Assembly (NCBI GenBank): GCA_963712305.1
Contig: CAVQHI010000002.1
Coordinates: 744,001 to 808,000 of the forward strand
Source of the DNA: DATFNI01 sp963712305
GTDB taxonomy: Bacteria; Bacteroidota; Rhodothermia; Balneolales; DATFMH01
Direction: 5' to 3'
Length of the DNA stretch: 64,000 nucleotides
In this document: piece by piece, positions 8,738 through 16,844 of the stretch
How the letters are laid out: every line of letters begins with the position of its first letter
Position numbering within the stretch: position 1 is the stretch's first letter
The notes under the pieces: model-generated
What the model saw: the letters and a program-made list of their open reading frames with translations, nothing else
Told to the model about the DNA's origin: nothing
Database searches by the model: none
Program-made: the position numbers and the translations under genes

Positions 8738-9724
8738 TTATTTTTCAATATTATGGGAAGGAGGGACTATGACAAGTCCGCGCTTTCGGTAATCTGGAAT
8801 TGTTTGCTTCAGTTCTTCAATATTTTTTTTATCGGCAGACATAATCAATATCGGGTGATGGCCAAGGCTGGCTTGTTTATAAAAGCGCTGAACCATATTC
8901 GTAACGGAACGTCCAGAGGCATCACTGGATAACCATAATGCGTTTGAGGCATCAACCATGCGTAGTCCTCGTGTCTGGCAGATATTTATCCACAGGTTTC
9001 GTTGATTATCATCAACATCGGGTCCAATAAGTATCTGTGGATGATGTAACATCTTCGTTAAGTTTCGTATTTGTTCACCAAGATACCACTTATCATCTGA
9101 TTTATGGTTCTTTGAAGATTCCGGTTCGATCCAGAAAGCCACGTTAAAATCCTCGATACCGGAAACATGTAACCAGGAGTCAGTCTGAACAACGCGGTTT
9201 GTCTTGAATGCAAGCATGACAGGCTCGCCGAGCGATCGTATCAGATCTGTTATATTTTCATCCGGCCTTTGGTTAAAAAAAAGGATAATGCTGGCGGGCA
9301 TGTCATATCGGACTGAATTTGTATCGTTGCTTACAGTAACTGTTCTGATCACAGTATCCTTATAGTACACCTGGATGTTCATTGTACCATCTTTCAGGTC
9401 CACTTTAGCCGGAGTCCGGATATCATAAGGATATAATTTCCGGGCGAGATCATAATGGAAAAAAGTCTGGGAAAGGTTTACAGGCAATGATACATGCCAG
9501 ATTTTACGCTTGAAATGAGGGGATACTGAAACAGTCTCGACATGATAAGCCGAATTATTAATGTTGAAACTACGACAGGCGTTAGCAATCAGGCTGTCTG
9601 CCATATTAAGACTCGAAAGCCGTTTCGGATTATCTGATTGTTGCTTGAGCAATAGGACGCTGACTATGCTGCAGGCTGATAACAGGGCAGTAACGATCAG
9701 TTTACGTATGGAGGCACCGCTCAT
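8738..9724 (-). CDS. Probable divergent polysaccharide deacetylase family protein
   Basis: The 328-residue protein has an N-terminal membrane anchor or signal (about residues 8-26) and a large extracytoplasmic domain. The pattern is like the YibQ/DUF610 divergent polysaccharide deacetylases: a middle segment LRMVDASNALWLSSDASGRS resembling the family's D-S-R-T region, a histidine-containing LGHHPILIMSADKK strand, and an ending DYRKRGLVIVPPS that fits the family's C-terminus. Overall conservation is weak, so the assignment is tentative. It is the promoter-proximal gene of a pair with the lipase. The amidase gene lies divergently 303 bases away, which fits an envelope role. Confidence 0.5.
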   Translation of the reverse strand: MSGASIRKLIVTALLSACSIVSVLLLKQQSDNPKRLSSLNMADSLIANACRSFNINNSAYHVETVSVSPHFKRKIWHVSLPVNLSQTFFHYDLARKLYPYDIRTPAKVDLKDGTMNIQVYYKDTVIRTVTVSNDTNSVRYDMPASIILFFNQRPDENITDLIRSLGEPVMLAFKTNRVVQTDSWLHVSGIEDFNVAFWIEPESSKNHKSDDKWYLGEQIRNLTKMLHHPQILIGPDVDDNQRNLWINICQTRGLRMVDASNALWLSSDASGRSVTNMVQRFYKQASLGHHPILIMSADKKNIEELKQTIPDYRKRGLVIVPPSHNIEK

Positions 9725-10027
9725 CAGGTTTGAACAATTTTTGGCATGATTTTGATATCGCCTGGTAAATGACTTGTAAAACTAAGAACTTTTTTCGTTG
9801 AATACACTTGAAAGGCAGCCGGAAGGAATATTTACCCATATCAGTGTTTTAATGGATATTATTTGGTCATTCAGCCAGTTCAGTTGAATATATTTCTGTA
9901 ATTATCATGAATAAATTGTACCTTTTTGTAATTTTTAAGGCGATTTTTGGGAAAAATAATAGGCAATATTACTTTTTTTTCAGATCGTAAATGCCTCACG
10001 CAAGTTTCAGTGACATCAAGGATTGAC
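9725..10027. promoter_or_regulatory. Divergent intergenic region, promoters for deacetylase-like gene and amidase
   Basis: This AT-rich 303-base spacer separates two divergent genes and must contain both promoters. No clear TTTG/TAnnTTTG pair of the Bacteroidota type could be placed with confidence. An AAGGA ribosome-binding site lies just upstream of ATG 10028 and decides that start over the earlier in-frame TTG. Confidence 0.5.
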
Positions 10028-11320
10028 ATGAAACCCCAGCAGCTTGTGCGAATACGTCACTTATTTCTTTTCATAGGATTTTTTCTTTTTAGCCTCTATC
10101 AAATCGGTTATTCTCTGCCTTCAGGTGGCGACAGCGCAACGTTGTCTCGAATATCTGTGGCCACTCGTAAAGATCATAAAGGATATGTTGTCCGCTTCCA
10201 TTTGAATAGTCCTGCAGATTCTTTCCTTGTCCTTCAACCCTCAGAAAACCAGATTCAATTATTGCTTTACAAGAAGTCAATTGATCATGACAATCTGAAA
10301 GTCGATCGCGATGCTGGTCCTTTAAAGGATGTGAAGGTACACGATATTCCGTGGGGACTCGGTATCGATATTAAGCTGGATAAGGGATCATATTTCATTT
10401 GTAACGGATATCCGGACCGCAACGGTCACGATTTTTTGCTAGCCATAACAAAGGCATCAAAGAAAGATGTGGATGTATTGGTTAAGGGAATTGTGCCTTT
10501 CGATTGGTCTCGTATGAATGTCGAGAGTAAGGATGTGGCATCGTTCGACAGCGCAAATGAAGATCCCAATCAGGGATATCTCGATCAGAACTACATTGAA
10601 CAGAAGAAGAAGATCAAGTTTGATGTTGTTGTCATCGACGCGGGGCACGGTGGGAAAGACCCGGGAACGATAGGCTATCATCATATCGAAGAAAAGGATA
10701 TAGCTCTTGCTGTTGCGCTCAAAGTCGGCGGTTATATCAAAAAAAATCTTCCCGGTGTCAAAGTTGTTTATACCCGCGATGATGATACGTTTATACCTTT
10801 GAAAGAACGCGGGCATATTGCAAACAAAGCCCAGGGTGATCTGTTTATATCAATTCACTGCAACAGTTCTCCTGCCCATTCAGCTCACGGTACAGAAATC
10901 TATTTCCTTGGACAGTCGAAAAGCCACACGGCATTCGAAGTGATGAAGAAGGAGAACAGTGTAGTGAAACTAGAAAATGGTGATGAGACACCACAATTGA
11001 CGGATGAACAGCTTCTTATTTATGAACTGGCTAACAGCGGTTATATGGCTAACAGCCAAAAGCTGGCGACACTCATCGATCATCAATTTTCTGACCGTGC
11101 CCACCGCCACACACGAGGAGTGAAACAAGCTGGTTTCGTTGTCCTTTACTACGCATCGATGCCAGCGATCCTGGTTGAGCTGGGATTCATCAGCAACAAA
11201 AACGAAGCTAAGTATTTAGATAGCGATTATGGGCAAAGTATCATGGCTTCAGCTATTTACAGGGCAGTTAAAAAATACAAAGAAGAGTTTGACAGGAGTC
11301 AGAATTTTACATCGCGTTAA
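10028..11320 (+). CDS. N-acetylmuramoyl-L-alanine amidase
   Basis: This exported zinc amidase cleaves the bond between MurNAc and the peptide stem of peptidoglycan. A signal sequence of about 30 residues (LFLFIGFFLFSLYQIGYSL) is followed by an AMIN-like beta-rich region and then an Amidase_3 domain. Zinc ligands and catalytic residues are seen in VVIDAGHGGKDPG, the Glu of HIEEKDIAL, FISIHCNSS and VELGFISNKNE. ATG 10028 is chosen because it has a ribosome-binding site and places the signal peptide at the N-terminus; the frame stays open to a TTG at 9947. An internal insertion of about 50 residues between the SIHCN and LVELGF motifs is normal for AmiC-like enzymes of this group. Confidence 0.9.
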   Translation: MKPQQLVRIRHLFLFIGFFLFSLYQIGYSLPSGGDSATLSRISVATRKDHKGYVVRFHLNSPADSFLVLQPSENQIQLLLYKKSIDHDNLKVDRDAGPLKDVKVHDIPWGLGIDIKLDKGSYFICNGYPDRNGHDFLLAITKASKKDVDVLVKGIVPFDWSRMNVESKDVASFDSANEDPNQGYLDQNYIEQKKKIKFDVVVIDAGHGGKDPGTIGYHHIEEKDIALAVALKVGGYIKKNLPGVKVVYTRDDDTFIPLKERGHIANKAQGDLFISIHCNSSPAHSAHGTEIYFLGQSKSHTAFEVMKKENSVVKLENGDETPQLTDEQLLIYELANSGYMANSQKLATLIDHQFSDRAHRHTRGVKQAGFVVLYYASMPAILVELGFISNKNEAKYLDSDYGQSIMASAIYRAVKKYKEEFDRSQNFTSR

Positions 11321-11339
11321 CACCATTTTTTAATATAGA

Positions 11340-11963
11340 TTGGAACAGCAACCATTTATTATCGGAGTCGCCGGGGGCAGCGGTTCCGGGAAAACAACAG
11401 TCGTACGGCATATTCTCGAACGAATCGGCGAAGACAAGCTGGTGCTCATTCAGCACGATTCGTATTACCGTGATTTGAAACATTTACCCTTCGAAGAGCG
11501 GTCAAAGCAGAATTTCGATCATCCGGCATCTCTGGAAACAGAACTAATGATCCGGCATCTGAATGCCTTGAGTAATGGATACAGCGTCGAAATGCCGATT
11601 TATGATTTTAGCAATCATATTCGCCTGCCGGAATCGAAGACCGTATATCCACGTGATGTCATCCTTATTGATGGCATTTTGATTTTCAACGAAAAAGACT
11701 TGCGGGATCTGATGAAGATCAAAGTGTTTGTGGATACGGATGACGATGTACGCCTGTTGCGCCGCCTGAGACGCGATATTCATGAGCGTGGACGTGATAT
11801 CGAGAACATACTGACCCAGTACGAAAAATTTGTCCGGCCTATGCATCTCGAGTTCGTTGAGCCCACAAAGCGATATGCAGATATCATCATACCACGCGGC
11901 GGGAAAAACCAGGTTGCACTTGATATGCTTGATTCTCTTATAAAGAGCAAGCTGGAAAGCTAA
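11340..11963 (+). CDS. udk: Uridine kinase
   Basis: Uridine kinase phosphorylates uridine and cytidine in pyrimidine salvage. The P-loop IGVAGGSGSGKTT is at 8-20, QHDSYYRDL follows near residue 38, and the C-terminal half has the family motifs FVDTDDDVRLLRRLRRDIHERGRD, read here in two parts. Length 207 aa is normal. The start is TTG, and there is no in-frame ATG before the P-loop. The gene begins 19 bases after the amidase stop and may be co-transcribed. It ends three bases from the stop of the convergent coaX gene. Confidence 0.93.
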   Translation: MEQQPFIIGVAGGSGSGKTTVVRHILERIGEDKLVLIQHDSYYRDLKHLPFEERSKQNFDHPASLETELMIRHLNALSNGYSVEMPIYDFSNHIRLPESKTVYPRDVILIDGILIFNEKDLRDLMKIKVFVDTDDDVRLLRRLRRDIHERGRDIENILTQYEKFVRPMHLEFVEPTKRYADIIIPRGGKNQVALDMLDSLIKSKLES

Positions 11964-11966
11964 AAA

Positions 11967-12722
11967 TCACGCTTCGACGGATGGAAATACACGCATGCCT
12001 TCGAATACCAGATGCATATTTTTCTGGCAGGGTGTAGGCAAGTATTTATCAACGATTGTTGCATCTCCGCCGGTTAGCCAAACCTGAAGGTTCCCGAATT
12101 GGCGCCGATAGTTCTGAATGGCTGCTCTTATCTCATTGACAAAACCGCCGGTGACTCCCCACTGAATCGACTCCATCGTACTGCGACCGGGCCATAGCTC
12201 GGGAAGTTCACGAACCACAGTTGGCAATGAAGGCGCATACTCGCGCAGGCCTTTTTCCCTGATATATAATCCTGGTGTGATATAACCCCCACGAAAAATG
12301 CGTTTCTGATCCATGAAATCGATCGTGCATGCTGTGCCTGCATCAATGACCACTACGGCATCCTTGCTGTGATGCCAGGCCCCCAGGCAAGCAAGGAAAC
12401 GATCTATGCCCAGTGTGGAAACAGTGTGATAATCGAGATATTCAGTCTTGATATTCTCAACAGTTACTACTTTTATTTTCCTCTTGCCAAAAAGGGGAAA
12501 GCTGTTCGCCATAAAATCACTCACCACGGAAGCAATACGAACTTCAGTTATAGAATTGGGAAGAAATTCACAAAATGTTTTGAAACGTTCGGTATCGTGA
12601 TGGTGATCCGAATATACGATTTGCCACTCTTCATCTGTGAGCACTGCAACCTTAATACGCGAGTTGCCGACATCGATGTAGAGTCTGCCATCAATACTTT
12701 GATACCATTCGGATTCGGTCAT
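11967..12722 (-). CDS. coaX: Type III pantothenate kinase
   Basis: CoaX phosphorylates pantothenate, the first step of coenzyme A synthesis, and belongs to the ASKHA fold. The phosphate-1 motif LYIDVGNSRIKVAVL is near the N-terminus, TLGIDRFLACLGAW in the middle, and VVIDAGTACTIDFM with GGYITPGL after it. About 251 residues is the usual length. An in-frame TTG 30 bases upstream could add ten residues, but ATG 12722 is the more natural start. Its start is about 50 bases from the divergent SDR gene, so their promoters overlap. Confidence 0.92.
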   Translation of the reverse strand: MTESEWYQSIDGRLYIDVGNSRIKVAVLTDEEWQIVYSDHHHDTERFKTFCEFLPNSITEVRIASVVSDFMANSFPLFGKRKIKVVTVENIKTEYLDYHTVSTLGIDRFLACLGAWHHSKDAVVVIDAGTACTIDFMDQKRIFRGGYITPGLYIREKGLREYAPSLPTVVRELPELWPGRSTMESIQWGVTGGFVNEIRAAIQNYRRQFGNLQVWLTGGDATIVDKYLPTPCQKNMHLVFEGMRVFPSVEA

Positions 12723-12771
12723 ATATTCAATACTAAATGCGTTAATTGTCAATCAATCGAGATCAATAGGA

Positions 12772-13491
12772 ATGGATCTACAATCTAAGATAGCAATTGT
12801 TACAGGAGCAAGCAGCGGACTCGGTGAAGCGTTTTCGCATAAGCTGGTAAATAAAGGAGCCACAGTGTTTGGCCTGGCACGTAATGAAAAGAAATTACAA
12901 GTTATAAAAGATAGACTTGGCGATGCGTTTATTCCGGTTGTTGCCAATGTCACCGATCCTCATAAGATTGAGCATTGGGTGAAGCACACCTTTAATACCG
13001 AAAAATTACCAGACATCCTGATTAACAATGCAGGAATTGGACTCTTCAACGATGTTGATAAATTATCTTTGGAGGATTGGCGGAAGATGATTGAAACTAA
13101 TCTGTCGGGAGTCTTCTATCTTTCACGCGTTGTTGTACCTCTGATGAAAACCAAGCAGTCGGTATGCCATATCATCAACATAGATTCCATTGCCGGTAAA
13201 GTTGGTAATCCCGGCCTTTCGGGTTATAACGCATCCAAGTTTGGCTTGACAGGATTTTCAGAATCAATGATGAAAGAACTCCGGTATGATGGAATCAAAG
13301 TCACTTGTGTATACCCGGGATCTACAGCTACAAGATTTTTTGAACAATCGAAAAGCAATCAGGCGCATGCCAATATGCTTCAGCCGGCTGATGTTGCCGA
13401 TTTGATTGTCAATATTCTGGAAACCCCGGACAACTTCCTGGTTGATGAGATTGTGATGCGCCCAAGAAACCCAAAGCCACCTTCTGCCTGA
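12772..13491 (+). CDS. SDR family oxidoreductase
   Basis: This is a short-chain dehydrogenase/reductase with a classical Rossmann fold. TGASSGLGEAF gives the TGxxxGxG dinucleotide motif near residue 12, NNAGIG is at about 84-89, and the catalytic Tyr-Lys pair is in SGYNASKFGLTGF, preceded by the catalytic serine in IINIDSIAGKVG. Length 239 aa fits. Substrate is not predictable from sequence. The DUF4296 lipoprotein starts four bases after its stop. Confidence 0.88.
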   Translation: MDLQSKIAIVTGASSGLGEAFSHKLVNKGATVFGLARNEKKLQVIKDRLGDAFIPVVANVTDPHKIEHWVKHTFNTEKLPDILINNAGIGLFNDVDKLSLEDWRKMIETNLSGVFYLSRVVVPLMKTKQSVCHIINIDSIAGKVGNPGLSGYNASKFGLTGFSESMMKELRYDGIKVTCVYPGSTATRFFEQSKSNQAHANMLQPADVADLIVNILETPDNFLVDEIVMRPRNPKPPSA

Positions 13492-13495
13492 TCAC

Positions 13496-13918
13496 ATGAA
13501 GAAATTATTAGCGCAGGCATTGCTATTATCAGTTTGTCTGGTCTCGGCATGCTCTACAAAGCCGCCGCCGGATCTTATTCCTAAAGATACGTTTATCAAG
13601 GTAATGGCTGATCTGGAGCTCAACAGGGCATATTTTCAGGCAACCCGTGACTCCATTAAGGCTGATAGTATTCGCGAGGAAGTGTTGCATCAATACAACA
13701 TAACCAAGGTGCAGTATTTGCGAACAAGAGAGTATTATCAACAGACGGATCAGGAGCATGATATCATTAAAAAAACCCTGGATCAGCTGAATGAGGAGAA
13801 AGACAAGGTTCACGATTTTATCAAACAAAAGACGGACTCTACATATAAGGGCCGTAAGTTTGAGCATCAGGATACTACCGGCAGATTTGGAACAATGTCG
13901 GGTCATCCGCCAAATTAG
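13496..13918 (+). CDS. DUF4296 family lipoprotein
   Basis: A lipoprotein signal peptide ends in the lipobox VSAC (Cys19), followed by proline-rich KPPPDLIPKDTFIKVMADLEL, the start of a DUF4296-like domain. The rest is a charged, helical, probably coiled-coil stretch up to residue 140. DUF4296 proteins are typical of Bacteroidota and have no known function. The gene is four bases from the SDR stop. Its last 44 bases overlap the 3' end of recQ on the other strand. Confidence 0.72.
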   Translation: MKKLLAQALLLSVCLVSACSTKPPPDLIPKDTFIKVMADLELNRAYFQATRDSIKADSIREEVLHQYNITKVQYLRTREYYQQTDQEHDIIKKTLDQLNEEKDKVHDFIKQKTDSTYKGRKFEHQDTTGRFGTMSGHPPN

Positions 13919-15815
13919 TAATCAGTTCTTCTCTGAGTAGGATTTCCAGTATGTGTTTTACTAGGTGGGGTGAATAACCAGAGTACTTGACAAGCGTCTC
14001 AGCAGTTCTCGGCTCCTGTTCTATCAATTCATAACAACGACTTACATTCTCCGCTTTTACATCTTTCTTGTTGCCAGGAAGCCGGGCGATACAGTTGTCG
14101 CACTTGCCACAAAAGCGGGGAACATCCGTTTCTCCAAAATAGGTTCTGATATAACGGCTTCGACACTCTCTTGTTTGAACATAGCCTCGAACCATTTGCA
14201 GTTTTTCAAGCAGTATGTTCCGGTACCAATCCAACTGCTGGTTAGAATAGGGAAGAGTTGAGCTCCTTTCTTCGGGGATGATAATCAAAGGCTTATTACT
14301 TCGATCTTCAAAGTTCAGGATTTGTTCCCTTTGCAGAACCGTTAACCCCTTTACAATCTTATTCCTGGAAACCTGGAGCTTGTCTGTCAGATATTCCAGT
14401 TTCAGAAACTGAAGTTTATGTTGAGACTCCGGGCCAAACAGGCGATATAAATGATCAACAAATTCTCCTTTGGCAGAATTGTTGGTTCTGGATATGAAAT
14501 CAGCGATGCTATCTTGTCCTATGATAAAATGAACACCAATTTCCGGCTGATAATCCGTGATTAACTCGACTAATCCCAATTGATCAAGGATGCGAAGCCC
14601 GGCAAGGATACGTTTTTCAGCCAATTCACTCCTGCGGGCAATATCCTCGAAATTAACCTGTTCCGCTTCTTCCATATTCGAACCTACTGCAAGATCGAAA
14701 CTGTCACATAAAGCTGAATAAATACGCGTAAGTTCTGTTTTCTCCGGATAATTGTGTTTGATCAGTCCGCGAAGCCTTTGGAAGTCGGAATCTTTAAATA
14801 ATAAAATCGGGAATGCAGGTTCACCGTTGCGTCCGGCACGCCCGGCTTCTTGGTAATAGGCCTCAATCGAAGCGGGCATCATGTAATGAAATACGTAACG
14901 ACAATCCTTTTTATCGATGCCCATTCCAAATGCGTTGGTAGAAACAACCCACGTCAGTTCATCTTCGAGCCACGACTTTTGAATTTGATGTCTTTTGTCA
15001 GCGGGCAGTCCGGCGTGGTAGGCCTGCGCGGTATGTCCGTTATCGCGCAGTAATCGTGCTATGTCTTCACATGTTCGTCTTGTACCTGCATAGATGAGTC
15101 CTGTACCCGGATCACGTTTGGTACGGTTGACCATTTCGACGAGCTTTTCTCTTTTTCTCTCTGTATGCCTTACCCACCAGTGTAAATTCGGCCGGTTGAA
15201 TCCACCAACAACAATTTCTGGTTCTTGCAGTGCAAGCATTTCAAGAATGTCTTTGCGGACCTCCGGTGTAGCAGTAGCAGTAAGAGCAATCCACGGAACA
15301 GACTCATCCAACTGCTGAAAGGCATCGCGAATACGCCGGTATGATGGACGGAATTGATGTCCCCATTCGGATATACAATGGGCTTCATCAATAGCAATCA
15401 ATGACACGTGCAACTGTTCCAGTTCATTCTGAAATATCTGTGTCTCCAGGCGTTCAGGCGAACAGTAGAGCAGGTCATACATGTTGTTGCGGGCATTGAC
15501 AAGGTGCTGTTCGACCTGCCGCATAGATTGTGTGCTATTGATTGAGGCCGCCCGGATTCCTTTTACGTTCAACTGTTTTACCTGGTCTTCCATAAGGGCG
15601 ATGAGTGGAGAAATGACGAGTGTCAATCCATCATTCAGTACCGCAGGGAGCTGGTAGCAGATGGATTTACCGCCGCCCGTCGGTAGTATAACAAATGTAT
15701 CTCTTCCTTCAAGGACCGCGTTTACAGCCCTTTCCTGCCCCTCCCTGAAAGAGTCAAAGCCCCAAAACTGTTTTAATATTTGCAGTGCCTCGGTCGAAGG
15801 AGCGGATTCACTCAT
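13875..15815 (-). CDS. recQ: ATP-dependent DNA helicase RecQ
   Basis: RecQ unwinds DNA 3' to 5' during recombination and repair. Walker A ILPTGGGKSICYQ is at 43-55, the Walker B box is IAIDEAHCISEWGH, and ALTATATPEVRKDIL (motif III) and YYQEAGRAGRNGEP (motif VI) follow. The C-terminal region has the RecQ zinc-binding cysteines RFCGKCDNC and a winged-helix part. At 646 residues it probably lacks a full HRDC domain, as in shorter RecQ forms. Its 3' end overlaps the convergent DUF4296 gene by 44 bases, with no room for a separate terminator. Confidence 0.93.
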   Translation of the reverse strand: MSESAPSTEALQILKQFWGFDSFREGQERAVNAVLEGRDTFVILPTGGGKSICYQLPAVLNDGLTLVISPLIALMEDQVKQLNVKGIRAASINSTQSMRQVEQHLVNARNNMYDLLYCSPERLETQIFQNELEQLHVSLIAIDEAHCISEWGHQFRPSYRRIRDAFQQLDESVPWIALTATATPEVRKDILEMLALQEPEIVVGGFNRPNLHWWVRHTERKREKLVEMVNRTKRDPGTGLIYAGTRRTCEDIARLLRDNGHTAQAYHAGLPADKRHQIQKSWLEDELTWVVSTNAFGMGIDKKDCRYVFHYMMPASIEAYYQEAGRAGRNGEPAFPILLFKDSDFQRLRGLIKHNYPEKTELTRIYSALCDSFDLAVGSNMEEAEQVNFEDIARRSELAEKRILAGLRILDQLGLVELITDYQPEIGVHFIIGQDSIADFISRTNNSAKGEFVDHLYRLFGPESQHKLQFLKLEYLTDKLQVSRNKIVKGLTVLQREQILNFEDRSNKPLIIIPEERSSTLPYSNQQLDWYRNILLEKLQMVRGYVQTRECRSRYIRTYFGETDVPRFCGKCDNCIARLPGNKKDVKAENVSRCYELIEQEPRTAETLVKYSGYSPHLVKHILEILLREELITNLADDPTLFQICR

Positions 15816-15885
15816 GAAAATATGGTTGCCGTTAGAAACTGATTGATTAAAAATACTTTTAACTCATCGAAATACACAAAAATGT

Positions 15886-16027
15886 TTACCTCACCCCCGG
15901 CCCCTCTCCACATTAAGTGGAGAGAGGTGAAAAAACGTTTATGCATTATCAATAATCAAACATGCCAAATTTTAATGAACAATCTCCCCTCTCCATATTT
16001 ATGGAGAGGGGCCGGGGGGTGAGGTAA
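15886..16027. repeat. REPIN-like pair of inverted palindromic repeats
   Basis: Two copies of a GC-rich palindromic unit face each other. The left copy runs from 15886 (TTACCTCACCCCCGG) through an 8-bp hairpin, CTCTCCAC (15904-15911) with GTGGAGAG (15917-15924). The right copy has an 11-bp perfect hairpin, CCCCTCTCCAT (15986-15996) with ATGGAGAGGGG (16001-16011), and ends in GGGGGGTGAGGTAA at 16027. The outer arms are themselves complementary, so the whole 142 bases can fold. A decayed third copy lies at 37220-37283. The arrangement is that of REP/REPIN elements mobilised by RAYT transposases; no such transposase is in the window. Confidence 0.75.
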
Positions 16028-16031
16028 AAAA

Positions 16032-16061
16032 AAGCGCATGTCCTTTACAGAACATGCGCTT
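16032..16061 (-). terminator. Intrinsic terminator of the sdhCAB operon
   Basis: AAGCGCATGT (16032-16041) pairs with ACATGCGCTT (16052-16061) around a ten-base loop. On the minus strand the hairpin is followed by a run of T residues, as expected for a terminator. It lies about 20 bases beyond the sdhB stop codon. Confidence 0.85.
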
Positions 16062-16082
16062 CATTGCAGTGAGTACGGGAAA

Positions 16083-16823
16083 CTATTTAAACAGTGCTTT
16101 AAAATATTCGCGGCGCATGATAGCGATGGCCTCAATGGAGATTCCCTTTGGGCAAACAGCTTCACATTCAGCATGGTTTGAGCAGTCTCCGAAGCCTTCA
16201 GACTCCATTTGCTCAACCATCGCCAATGTCCGGTTTCTTTTCTCAGGCTCGCCTTGCGGCAAGAGCGCCAGGTGAGCAATTTTCGCTCCGGTAAACAAGG
16301 CTGCAGAAGAGTTCGGACATGCTGCCACACATGCACCGCAACCGATGCAAGCAGCAAAGTCAAAAGCTTTGTCAGAGACGTCCTTTCCGATAAGGATGGC
16401 GTTTGCGTCAGGCGCTGCTCCGGTATTAACCGAGATATATCCACCGGCTTCCTGGATTCGATCAAACGCGCTCCGATCGGTTACCAGATCTTTAATGATC
16501 GGGAAAGCCCTTGAACGCCACGGTTCGATGTAGATAGTGTCGCCATCATTAAAATGACGCATATGCAACTGACAGACCGCCGTTTGATGCTGCGGTCCGT
16601 GAGCGATACCATTGACTACCATGCTACAGGATCCACAGATACCTTCACGGCAGTCGTGTTCAAATTCAATGGGGCGTTCACCTTTACCGATCAGCTCTTC
16701 ATTAAGCACGTCGAGCATCTCAAGAAAAGACATCTCAGTACTGACGTCATTAACGTCATAGTCTACTATTTTTCCCGGTTGATCGGGACCTTCCTGTCTC
16801 CAGATTTTCAGATGAAGATTCAT
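16083..16823 (-). CDS. sdhB: Succinate dehydrogenase/fumarate reductase iron-sulfur subunit
   Basis: SdhB passes electrons from the flavoprotein to the membrane quinone site. The plant-type [2Fe-2S] cysteines are in CREGICGSC with a later Cys in TAVCQLH. The C-terminal ferredoxin-like part has CIGCGACVAACP and CSNHAECEAVCPKG for the [3Fe-4S] and [4Fe-4S] centres. Length 246 aa matches the Bacteroidota type. It is the last gene of the minus-strand sdhC-sdhA-sdhB operon and is followed by a terminator. Confidence 0.95.
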   Translation of the reverse strand: MNLHLKIWRQEGPDQPGKIVDYDVNDVSTEMSFLEMLDVLNEELIGKGERPIEFEHDCREGICGSCSMVVNGIAHGPQHQTAVCQLHMRHFNDGDTIYIEPWRSRAFPIIKDLVTDRSAFDRIQEAGGYISVNTGAAPDANAILIGKDVSDKAFDFAACIGCGACVAACPNSSAALFTGAKIAHLALLPQGEPEKRNRTLAMVEQMESEGFGDCSNHAECEAVCPKGISIEAIAIMRREYFKALFK

Positions 16824-16844
16824 AATATCGACACTTATATTTAA

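Noticed and set aside
15886..16027. Possible two-repeat CRISPR-like unit
   Set aside because: The units are inverted, not direct, there is no regular spacer, and no cas gene is present.
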